Source: Aphodosoma sp045614825 (GTDB taxonomy: Bacteria > Bacteroidota > Bacteroidia > Bacteroidales > Paludibacteraceae). From it: a DNA stretch of 52,104 bases. Position 1 is the stretch's first letter, and each line of letters starts with the position of its first letter. A program made the translations under genes and the position numbers. Below the pieces are notes generated by a model, which saw nothing but the letters and a program-made list of their open reading frames with translations, ran no database searches and was not told where the DNA came from. Shown in pieces: positions 9,358 to 14,690 of this stretch. The DNA lies in NCBI GenBank assembly GCA_045614825.1, contig JAZLDO010000146.1, positions 1 to 52,104 on the forward strand, given 5' to 3'.

Positions 9358-10032
9358 TTACTGTACTATAGCACAGCCACCGCAGGCTGTATTTCTAGCA
9401 CCATAAATGCTCTCGTATGGTGAACAAGTTAGATATGCTGGTTGAGCAACTGGTCTTAGAGCGTTAATTAAAGTACTAGTTTGAGCATTTTGAGATAATT
9501 GTGCAGTTAATGCAGCATTATCTGCTTGTAGAGAAGCAATCTTGTCACCAGTGTACATATCTATAATTCTTTGAGCGTTAGCGTTTTGTGAATTAATTAT
9601 GTCACAAGTGTTCTTAGCCATATTATAGTTCACACCATCGATTGCTCTTTGTGTTGTGCAGCAGCAATCTGCTAATTGACGAGATAAGTCATTAGTAGAA
9701 GTTAGTATTGAAGTATTTATACCATTGAAGCCTTGACATAGTGTTTGTTGAATGTTTGCTTGACCTAAAATAATGTCATTTAAGTTAGATAGCACTGCAG
9801 AGTTGTTGAAGCCAGATGCCACATCATTAGTAGTTGCTAATCTACCTAGTTCAAAGTTGTTGAACGCACCATAGCCGCCACCGAATCCACCGCCGAAGCC
9901 GTTACCTCCCCAGCCACATAGTAATAGTAGAATTATCCACCAACCATCGTTGCCAAAGAAATTACCTGAGTTGGCGTGTGAATTTTGACCTAGTGCATAT
10001 CCTGTTGCAAAGTCGTTGTTCTCGTATTGCAT
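9358..10032 (-). CDS. Gly-rich membrane-like head-associated protein
   Basis: 224 residues from the ATG at 10032, chosen because AAGGAGG lies just upstream; the frame extends to 10077 without a better site. After an N-terminal helix there is a hydrophobic WWIILLLL segment, then a Gly/Phe-rich run (about 42-58), a helical middle with a CCC triplet (about 125) and NMAKNTCDI, and a C-terminal CGGC. The arrangement is recognisable as a protein widespread in Clostridia phages next to head genes, but its role is undescribed as far as I know. The hydrophobic and Cys-rich segments suggest membrane contact or disulfide-linked assembly. Confidence 0.75.
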   Translation of the reverse strand: MQYENNDFATGYALGQNSHANSGNFFGNDGWWIILLLLCGWGGNGFGGGFGGGYGAFNNFELGRLATTNDVASGFNNSAVLSNLNDIILGQANIQQTLCQGFNGINTSILTSTNDLSRQLADCCCTTQRAIDGVNYNMAKNTCDIINSQNANAQRIIDMYTGDKIASLQADNAALTAQLSQNAQTSTLINALRPVAQPAYLTCSPYESIYGARNTACGGCAIVQ

Positions 10033-10130
10033 AGTTGTTTTGTTTCCTCCTTGTGTTTTGTGTATATGTATCGACAATAATACCGGTGAGTCCTTTTTGC
10101 CGGCGTTGTTGGACTACTTGTGTGTGGGTA

Positions 10131-10331
10131 TTATTGAGTGATACCAAGTTGTTTAGCAATTTGGTTTAATTGCTGTGGTGAAATCCCATTCTTCTGGGCT
10201 ATCTGTTGAGCCAACTGTTGTGGGCTAAAGTTAGGCTGTGAAGCAAATTGTTGCTTAAATTGTGCTAACTGCTGTGCAGTAGGCATTTGTTGAATTTTAT
10301 TTATGTATTGCATGAAATTACTTGCTTGCAT
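10131..10331 (-). CDS. Small Gln-rich protein
   Basis: 66 residues, about one quarter glutamine, with two similar amphipathic helix motifs (SPQQLAQQIAQKNGI and SPQQLNQIAKQLGI). It overlaps the upstream gene by 14 bp, which supports real co-translation. Function unknown. Its place in the head-accessory group suggests a small virion or assembly protein. Confidence 0.65.
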   Translation of the reverse strand: MQASNFMQYINKIQQMPTAQQLAQFKQQFASQPNFSPQQLAQQIAQKNGISPQQLNQIAKQLGITQ

Positions 10332-10641
10332 TTGGTTTTACCTCCTGTGGGTTTGTGGTTGGGGTTGTGTGAGAGGCTGCTGTGATAAGGCTGCGTATTT
10401 CGTCCTTAAATGCCTCGAATTGCTCTGTTGTTATTAAGTTATCAGGGAGAGCAGCGTTGGGTGAAATTGGTGCCTTTTTGAACTCGTAACGGTCTAATGT
10501 ATATTGACCCAAAGAGTCTGCTGTTTTGATGAAGAAAATAGGTTTGTTTCTGCACATTAAAAGAGTTGTATGATTAGGCGGGATGATGTATGCAGAAGCC
10601 TCTTCTTCTGTGTTGATGAAAATGAAATTTTGTGTGTACAT
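10318..10641 (-). CDS. Conserved head-region protein, first gene of the minus-strand unit
   Basis: 107 residues. The N-terminal about 70 residues follow a pattern familiar from Bacillota phage proteins near head genes (AYIIPPN-LLMCRNKPIFFIKTAD-DRYEF), predicted as a small beta domain. The C-terminal tail is Thr/Pro-rich and probably disordered. It starts at ATG 10641 with an AAGGAGG site (10652-10658) and opens the late unit, just downstream of a possible promoter at 10668-10696. Biochemical function is unknown. Confidence 0.7.
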   Translation of the reverse strand: MYTQNFIFINTEEEASAYIIPPNHTTLLMCRNKPIFFIKTADSLGQYTLDRYEFKKAPISPNAALPDNLITTEQFEAFKDEIRSLITAASHTTPTTNPQEVKPNASK

Positions 10642-10667
10642 TGTAGTGTACCTCCTTTTGTAGTAAT

Positions 10668-10696
10668 TACATATAATAACTGAAAATGAGTGTCAA
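10668..10696 (-). promoter_or_regulatory. Candidate promoter for the late minus-strand unit
   Basis: On the minus strand an exact TTGACA (complement of 10691-10696) is followed by an AT-rich stretch containing TATATG and TGTAAT 15-19 bases downstream, about 30 bases before the first late gene. The -35 match is perfect but the -10 and its spacing are imperfect, so this is only a candidate. Confidence 0.35.
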
Positions 10697-10823
10697 AAAA
10701 GTCGAAGTGGGTGAGGGTGTGATTTTATTTTGAACGATGCTAGGTACTGGAAAACGACCGGGTAGGGGTGGGAATTAAAATGAAGAAATTGTGGGTGTAA
10801 ATAATAAGGCATACGGGCAATTC

Positions 10824-11426
10824 CACACCCCGGTAGGGGTGTGATTCATCGCACACGCACGACCTACCATATTGCGAACACAAGTGCCAGTGGTCGCAGA
10901 TGGCGGCAGTATTCCCTTACGGGAATACTGATTTTTGCCGTACCAGACAGACTCTTACAAGTAAGAGTCTAGCACCTAAAATCAAAGGTGTCAGCAAAAG
11001 TTGACGAGTACATTGACAATTCAATACATCACGAACTAGCATCGAAGACGCTTGAGAATAGGTAGCAATCGAAGTACCCTCTATCACCCTTTAGGGTGTG
11101 ACGGGTCACCGAAATATAGCATATAACCTTCATAGGCTACCGAAGGTAGAGAAAGTAGTTGCTGTAGTACTGGTGTATACAATACACACTCACTAGCCAA
11201 AGGCTAGGAGTGTCGGCTTTCGGGGAAAGTCCCCATAGGTCTATGCTTCGCATTTTCGGTAGCGAAGCACCCTAATCACTCGGGTCGAAACAACAGAGTT
11301 GTTGGGAGAAATACCAGCCCAGCCGTGTATGCAACTCACACTACTATCGTAGATAGTAGTGTATATGCACCAGCAAGTGCCAAGTCGCAGTGCAAGTCTG
11401 CGATGGTGCAAAATATTACATATTTT
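10824..11426 (+). ncRNA. Candidate large structured RNA / early leader
   Basis: Perfect or near-perfect hairpins follow one another: 10824-10843 (8 bp, GGTA loop), 10908-10929 (9 bp, TTAC), 10949-10970 (10 bp), 11085-11098, 11126-11147, 11173-11187, 11186-11213 (two-part stem, AAA loop), 11222-11234, 11245-11268 (7 bp), 11289-11303, 11338-11362 (11 bp, GTA loop), 11385-11403 and 11410-11426 (7 bp, TAC loop) directly before the ribosome site of the first early gene. Longer-range complements include 11061-11066 with 11136-11141 and 10894-10900 with 11397-11403. GC is higher than in flanking genes. This could be an ornate phage RNA of the GOLLD/ROOL kind or a structured 5' UTR. The strand is inferred from continuity with the plus-strand genes. 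Confidence 0.45.
10949..10982 (+). promoter_or_regulatory. Hairpin-ACCTAAAAT element, copy D
   Basis: A 10 bp perfect stem (arm AGACTCTTAC, AA centre) is followed by AGC and then ACCTAAAAT. It matches the three elements at 13058, 13783 and 14682 in architecture and downstream motif. Here it lies inside the structured leader, not just before a gene. Confidence 0.55.
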
Positions 11427-11436
11427 GAGGTGAATT

Positions 11437-11745
11437 ATGAAAAGAACAAAAAAATACCAAAGCATCGTAGATGCTTTCAGCAGAGCAAAATACTATAGCA
11501 TAGATGAACTCTATGCTAGACCTAGTCTTTACAAGACTAGAGCAGAGTCTATGATACTTCAGCAAATGCATAGAGACAACGGACTACACTATCGTGTAGT
11601 CGGTGGCAGTTGCCACCAATTCAGTTGTGGATACATCTACGAAGTAGATGACCAATGCTTTTTGATGTACTTCACAGCAAGTAATACCTATAAGGTATTA
11701 CTTGACCAAGACGAATACCTAGGCATCTACTACGGTAGATGTTAG
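11437..11745 (+). CDS. Hypothetical early protein, first plus-strand gene
   Basis: 102 residues with a basic start (MKRTKK) and a Tyr/Cys-rich body; no recognised family. The ATG at 11437 follows a GAGG site placed directly after the 11410-11426 hairpin. Seven to eight perfect palindromes lie within the gene (for example 11459-11477, 11522-11540, 11582-11601 and a 12 bp stem at 11678-11704), so codon choice is strongly constrained at the nucleotide level. Its position suggests immediate-early expression. Confidence 0.75.
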   Translation: MKRTKKYQSIVDAFSRAKYYSIDELYARPSLYKTRAESMILQQMHRDNGLHYRVVGGSCHQFSCGYIYEVDDQCFLMYFTASNTYKVLLDQDEYLGIYYGRC

Positions 11746-11757
11746 GAGGAGCGAACT

Positions 11758-11982
11758 ATGGCAAGACCATTATTTAGAATTATCGACGAAGTCGATAATT
11801 TAACAATCAGCACTGCTGATTGCATATATTACCACGAAACAGCAGTCTTCGATGAAGACTGGGAGATGATTTGGTGCTATCGCACCAAGACCAAGAAAGA
11901 AGCGATAGAGATGCATAACTATGTTATGCAACACTTTATCACCACTGGTGAACTACCACACGAAGAAAGGTGGATGCTATAG
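11758..11982 (+). CDS. Hypothetical early protein
   Basis: 74 residues, acidic, Trp/Tyr-containing, with no recognised family. It starts at ATG 11758 after AGGAGG (11744-11749). Five hairpins have loops starting exactly at codon boundaries (codons 11, 19, 32, 41 and 55), two with the very stable C-GAA-G or GAT-type triloops. The stop codon lies in a perfect 18 bp palindrome at 11971-11988. Confidence 0.72.
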   Translation: MARPLFRIIDEVDNLTISTADCIYYHETAVFDEDWEMIWCYRTKTKKEAIEMHNYVMQHFITTGELPHEERWML

Positions 11983-12001
11983 CATCCAAAAGGGGCAAAT
12001 T

Positions 12002-12322
12002 ATGGAACAACTTACCAAGTATGTTCTAACCGTAGGTTTGAACGACAAAGACACAAAGAAACAAGAGATTGCTACTAAAGTAGCAATGAACATTGTAGAG
12101 CAATGCCTACAAGTTCATACTGATGGTTATACCATCAGTCAAACTCTAGGTGGCTATCGCCACGAAGATGGCTCTCACTTTGTGAGAGAGAAAAGCATTA
12201 AAATTGAAATGCTTTTCACTAGTATAGACACAGTCTATACTATCGCAAAAGAACTAAAAGTTCTTTTGAACCAAGAAAGCATAGCATTTGAAAAAGTAGA
12301 GTTACACTCTACTTTACTTTAA
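12002..12322 (+). CDS. Hypothetical early protein
   Basis: 106 residues from ATG 12002; the frame opens further upstream, but only here does an AAGGGG site lie at suitable distance. Mixed alpha/beta, no recognised family. It contains about ten hairpins, including 12119-12139 (9 bp), 12220-12242 (10 bp, ACA loop), 12246-12268 (10 bp, AAA loop) and 12293-12315 (10 bp, TAC loop). The first hairpin loop again falls on codon 11, as in the two preceding genes. Confidence 0.7.
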   Translation: MEQLTKYVLTVGLNDKDTKKQEIATKVAMNIVEQCLQVHTDGYTISQTLGGYRHEDGSHFVREKSIKIEMLFTSIDTVYTIAKELKVLLNQESIAFEKVELHSTLL

Positions 12323-12340
12323 ACAAGGAGGCATTTGAAG

Positions 12341-12565
12341 ATGAAAAAATCTAAAGATTTTTTAGGTACTTGCTACCTAAATGAGTTACAACAAGGCACT
12401 TATTTTAAGTGCCTTAAAAAAGACGGCACTGCATCATCGACTATTTACATAGTCGATGAGTACTGCCCATCAGAACACAAGTTCTATGTAGGCTATCCAT
12501 CAGATATCAGCAAGTTTACTCTAAAGTCTGGTAAGACTTTAGTGACAACTAACTTTGAGTATTAA
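12341..12565 (+). CDS. Hypothetical early protein
   Basis: 74 residues. I chose ATG 12341 because the AAGGAGG at 12325-12331 is 9 bases away; the in-frame TTG at 12335 would be only 3 bases away. Lys-rich N-terminus, beta-rich body, no recognised family. Hairpins at 12344-12363, 12361-12381, 12393-12415 (10 bp), 12434-12459 (11 bp, TTAC loop) and 12521-12542 cover much of the coding sequence. Confidence 0.7.
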   Translation: MKKSKDFLGTCYLNELQQGTYFKCLKKDGTASSTIYIVDEYCPSEHKFYVGYPSDISKFTLKSGKTLVTTNFEY

Positions 12566-12580
12566 AAGGGGGTAAAGTCA

Positions 12581-12694
12581 ATGACTTTAGAAGAGTTTCA
12601 AACACTAGTTACATTTTATGTAACTAGCGATGTCTTCAGTGAAGACACAAAGCAGATGCTACTAGAGAACTTGTATAAACTAGTTACTAGATAG
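12581..12694 (+). CDS. Small hypothetical early protein (37 residues)
   Basis: An acidic 37-residue frame from ATG 12581 to TAG 12694, preceded by AAGGGGG. Its start codon lies in the loop side of a small hairpin (7 bp, 12573-12589), which could modulate initiation. It contains a 10 bp stem (12605-12627, TTT loop) and a 7 bp stem (12631-12647, AGT loop), the same design as its neighbours, which supports it as a genuine gene. No family recognised. Confidence 0.6.
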   Translation: MTLEEFQTLVTFYVTSDVFSEDTKQMLLENLYKLVTR

Positions 12695-12732
12695 TATCTA
12701 TGTACCAAAAATGGTACTTAAAAATTTTTTTA
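12688..12732 (+). terminator. Possible terminator closing the palindrome-rich operon
   Basis: A 5 bp hairpin spans the stop codon (12688-12700). A second 5 bp hairpin (arms GTACC at 12702-12706 and GGTAC at 12713-12717) follows, then TTAAAAA and a run of seven T (12726-12732). The second stem is short, so termination may be weak. TGTACCAAAAAT after the first hairpin resembles a degenerate copy of the hairpin-ACCTAAAAT element. Confidence 0.4.
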
Positions 12733-13047
12733 CAAAATTGCAAAATTATTTTATAAAAATTTTTACAATTTGAACTTAAAAAAATGGCTTTATAAATACC
12801 GTTTTTACATTTTTATAATTTTTTCTTTATAAAAGTGTAAAAATATAATATATATGCATATATACCAGCACACTACACAAGCAACTAGCATAAAAATAAT
12901 AATAGTTTTTGCTATAATTTTGTAAAAATGTAAAAACGCACCAAATAAAGCCATAAAACGCATATAATTTTGTAAAAATGCAAATAATGGCTAAATATAG
13001 GCTGTTTTTACAAATATTTTTACAAAATGTAAATAATTCTGTAAAAA
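12728..13047. repeat. TGTAAAAA iteron-like block, candidate replication origin
   Basis: The octamer TTTTTACA occurs at 12728, 12761, 12802, 13005 and 13017. Its complement TGTAAAAA occurs at 12836, 12921, 12929, 12971 and 13040, giving ten copies in 320 bp with two in direct tandem. The surroundings are extremely AT-rich and non-coding. Iterated motifs in AT-rich DNA next to early genes are typical of phage and plasmid origins or of multi-site regulator binding. Which one applies cannot be decided from sequence alone. Confidence 0.55.
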
Positions 13048-13057
13048 TATGCACAAC

Positions 13058-13095
13058 ACACTATAATCTAAAGATTATAGTGTAGTACCTAAAAT
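13058..13095 (+). promoter_or_regulatory. Hairpin-ACCTAAAAT element, copy A
   Basis: A 12 bp perfect stem (arm ACACTATAATCT, AA centre), three bases AGT, then ACCTAAAAT. It lies 24 bases before the ATG at 13119. As DNA it is a 26 bp dyad and also contains TATAAT, so an operator/promoter role is as possible as an RNA hairpin role. Confidence 0.65.
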
Positions 13096-13118
13096 TATAA
13101 GCATAAGGAGAACACAAC

Positions 13119-13373
13119 ATGAGAAAATTATACAAAGCAATATTTGAAACTGATACTGAAGCATTTAAGGTGTATAGAACAGCATCATCAGTATCTGCAT
13201 TTAAAACCATCTATGGTGGCAATGGTGATATAATCACCATCAAAGATGTTACTGAAGACTATCCACTAAACATTTCACTTATCATAAAAGCACTTAAAAA
13301 TGCAGGATTTAGTGAGATAGAAATAGATGCTGTAGCATCTATCATACAACATGAGTATGACAACTGCATATAA
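13119..13373 (+). CDS. Hypothetical early protein
   Basis: 84 residues, alpha/beta, no recognised family. ATG 13119 follows ATAAGGAG at 13103-13110. Two hairpins remain inside (13222-13240, 8 bp with an ATA loop at a codon boundary; 13323-13342, 8 bp), showing that the palindrome style thins out but does not stop. Upstream is hairpin element A; downstream is a hammerhead-like ribozyme. Confidence 0.7.
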   Translation: MRKLYKAIFETDTEAFKVYRTASSVSAFKTIYGGNGDIITIKDVTEDYPLNISLIIKALKNAGFSEIEIDAVASIIQHEYDNCI

Positions 13374-13375
13374 TA

Positions 13376-13434
13376 GTCGAAACACCACCTTTGGTGGTGT
13401 CTAGCAGAGATGGGCTACTGCTACTGAAGATGAC
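13376..13434 (+). ncRNA. Probable hammerhead ribozyme, type II (weak stem II)
   Basis: In order: GTC, core GAAA (13379-13382), stem III of 8 bp with a TTT loop (13382-13400), cleavage base C13401 in a GUC triplet, a 6 bp stem I hairpin (TAGCAG with CTGCTA, 13402-13423), then core CUGAAGA (13424-13430), which fits the CUGANGA consensus, and GAC (13432-13434) pairing with GTC (13376-13378). Stem II is only 3 bp with a bulged U, and the usual G10.1-C11.1 pair is displaced. Predicted cleavage is between 13401 and 13402, 54 bases before the next gene. Confidence 0.55.
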
Positions 13435-13455
13435 AGCCTACAAAGGAGATAAAAA

Positions 13456-13791
13456 ATGATTGATGAACTAATTGATGAACTAATAATTAAAGCACACGAA
13501 CTAGGTTTTACAAACCTAACAGCAGACAACATCTTATTCGATGACAGCAGAGCATGGTCACTATATACATACGGCTCTAATATAGACCAACCAGTATATA
13601 AGTTCGGTGCATATAGAAACTACTTAGGTGGTGGCGTCCGTGGTGGCATCTGCCATAATGGTGATGATGCACATGACACATACGAACTAGGCGAACTATT
13701 CGCTGAGTACCTATCTAAGATAGAAGACTGGTACAATAGTGGCTATGAAGATGAGCCATCTTGGGAACAACCTACTGGAGTGTTATTATAG
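13456..13791 (+). CDS. Hypothetical acidic early protein
   Basis: 111 residues, acidic and aromatic-rich, with a Gly-rich turn (YLGGGVRGG, about 54-62). No family recognised. The AAAGGAG site at 13442-13448 would lie near the 5' end of the mRNA left by the upstream ribozyme. Its last codons and stop lie within hairpin element B. Confidence 0.7.
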   Translation: MIDELIDELIIKAHELGFTNLTADNILFDDSRAWSLYTYGSNIDQPVYKFGAYRNYLGGGVRGGICHNGDDAHDTYELGELFAEYLSKIEDWYNSGYEDEPSWEQPTGVLL

Positions 13792-13820
13792 TCTTTAGAC
13801 TATAATAAAATACCTAAAAT
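13783..13820 (+). promoter_or_regulatory. Hairpin-ACCTAAAAT element, copy B
   Basis: A 12 bp perfect stem (arm TTATTATAGTCT, TT centre), then AAT and ACCTAAAAT. The distance from dyad centre to motif is 16.5 bases, identical to copies A and C. The upstream gene's stop codon lies in the left arm. Confidence 0.65.
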
Positions 13821-13854
13821 CAATATTAAAACAAACGGAAAGGTGGTAAAAATT

Positions 13855-14007
13855 ATGGTAACAATTAAAACAACAACACACGAAAACAACTGGAGCATTT
13901 GCACTATGCTTGAAAACAATGGTTATAAATTAAAATCAAATTGTGTATGGTGCAAAATATATGCAAAAGACAATGATAAAATAGTAGTTAGTTTAGAATT
14001 AAATTAA
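13855..14007 (+). CDS. Small hypothetical early protein (50 residues)
   Basis: A 50-residue frame from ATG 13855 to TAA 14007 with a GGAAAGGTGG site 6-8 bases upstream. The middle (NNWSICTMLENNGYKLKSNC, then CVWCKIY) looks like a helix followed by strands, resembling small phage proteins that fold around a Cys-containing hairpin. Function unknown. Position between two well-spaced genes supports it. Confidence 0.6.
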   Translation: MVTIKTTTHENNWSICTMLENNGYKLKSNCVWCKIYAKDNDKIVVSLELN

Positions 14008-14020
14008 AGGAGAAACAAAC

Positions 14021-14254
14021 ATGATAGTAACAATCGAATTAGATAACATTTATGACCTACTAGAAAACTGTTGGGGTCAAGCAAGACAAATATTAGAAGA
14101 AATCAAAGATGCAGACAAGGATGATGACCTTATGGCACACTTAGAAGACATCTTTGGTGACCAAACACCATCACTAACTGAACTAAATGACTACCTAGCA
14201 TACGACTGGGAGTATATCTATGATTACATAGATATGCCTAGCGATGATGAATAA
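14021..14254 (+). CDS. Very acidic small protein, possible DNA mimic
   Basis: 77 residues with about 23 Asp/Glu and only three Lys/Arg. It is predicted helical, with a DYLAYDWEYIYDYID stretch near the C-terminus. The extreme negative charge, small size and early position are features shared by phage DNA-mimic inhibitors of restriction or nucleoid proteins, but no specific family is recognised. The AAAGGAG site precedes ATG 14021. The stop is directly followed by the type I hammerhead. Confidence 0.7.
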   Translation: MIVTIELDNIYDLLENCWGQARQILEEIKDADKDDDLMAHLEDIFGDQTPSLTELNDYLAYDWEYIYDYIDMPSDDE

Positions 14255-14310
14255 AGGCACTGATGAGTATCTGCAAATTGATACGAAACACCCTTAAAGG
14301 GTGTCTGCCT
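14255..14310 (+). ncRNA. Hammerhead ribozyme, type I
   Basis: All core elements are present. Stem I is A-G-G-C-A (14255-14259) with UGCCU (14306-14310), followed by core CUGAUGA (14260-14266). Stem II is GUAUC/GAUAC (14267-14271 with 14280-14284) with an 8-nt loop. GAAA (14285-14288) leads into stem III, 7 bp with a 3-nt loop (14288-14304). The cleavage triplet is GUC, with C17 at 14305. Predicted cleavage is between 14305 and 14306. After cleavage UGCC (14306-14309) can re-pair with GGCA (14316-14319), leaving a hairpin at the 5' end of the mRNA for the gene at 14337. Hammerheads are known from phages; this copy matches the consensus fully. Confidence 0.93.
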
Positions 14311-14336
14311 AAACTGGCAACAAAGGAGATTAAAAT

Positions 14337-14690
14337 ATGCAATTATTTACACACAAAAATTACACTATTGTAGCAGAAACTTACGAAACATCATCAGCAT
14401 GGGGACACAAAGCAACTTTATTAAAGACTTATGATGGCGATGTTACAGCAACCTTAGCAACACATAAAATTAGATATTATAATCGTACATGGGAAAGTTA
14501 TGAGTACCAATCAGTAGTCAAAGCACTACTATATAAAGTAATTGACCAACAAGTGCAAAACTATATAGATGACTATAAATATATCAATGATATCAAAAGA
14601 CTATCAAGAAAATTAAAAGATGACTTGACTGCAAAGGCAATGTCACAAGAGCATGTAGTTACTTTATACAACTGGTATAACACACTATAG
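14337..14690 (+). CDS. Hypothetical early protein
   Basis: 117 residues, beta-rich N-terminal half and helical C-terminal half, no recognised family. AAAGGAG (14322-14328) precedes ATG 14337, about 30 bases after the predicted hammerhead cut, so its mRNA would begin with a short hairpin. The stop lies in the left arm of hairpin element C. Confidence 0.72.
   Translation: MQLFTHKNYTIVAETYETSSAWGHKATLLKTYDGDVTATLATHKIRYYNRTWESYEYQSVVKALLYKVIDQQVQNYIDDYKYINDIKRLSRKLKDDLTAKAMSQEHVVTLYNWYNTL

Larger units (their letters stand above)
10642..11436. other. 795 bp non-coding divergent control region
   Basis: No convincing gene lies between the divergent late and early units; the only open frame, on the minus strand at 11241-11465, has no family resemblance or ribosome site. 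The late-side 180 bp holds the TTGACA candidate and G-rich tracts (CCGGGTAGGGGT near 10759 and CCCGGTAGGGGT at 10829-10840). The remaining about 600 bp is dense with hairpins and is described separately as a candidate structured RNA. Confidence 0.8.
11459..12647 (+). repeat. Palindrome-dense coding block
   Basis: About 30 non-identical perfect or near-perfect inverted repeats lie one after another through five genes. Stems are 7-12 bp, nearly all loops are 2-5 nt and about 18 are exactly 3 nt (GTA, TAC, GAA, TAT, TTT, ACA, AAA). About half of all bases lie in stems. Sequences differ from stem to stem, so this is not a family of copies of one element. About two thirds of loops begin at a codon boundary against an expected one third. 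Confidence 0.9.
12695..13118. other. 424 bp AT-rich non-coding region
   Basis: No credible gene; a low-complexity minus-strand frame at 12827-13054 is an artefact of the repeats. It contains the possible terminator, the TGTAAAAA repeat block (12728-13047) and hairpin element A (13058-13095), which precedes the next gene. Confidence 0.8.

Noticed and set aside
11281..11320. Third hammerhead around GTCGAAACAAC in the leader
   Set aside because: A GAAAC plus short stem is present, but no CUGANGA core lies at either permitted position.
11241..11465. Minus-strand 74-codon frame in the divergent region
   Set aside because: No ribosome site, no family pattern, and it lies across the hairpin array whose dyads create open frames on both strands.
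10824..12647. CRISPR array
   Set aside because: The palindromes differ from each other in sequence and spacing; no repeated direct repeat with constant spacers and no cas genes apart from a Cas4/RecB-like phage nuclease.
12827..13054. Minus-strand 75-codon frame
   Set aside because: Low-complexity Phe/Tyr/Lys translation of the TGTAAAAA repeats; no ribosome site.
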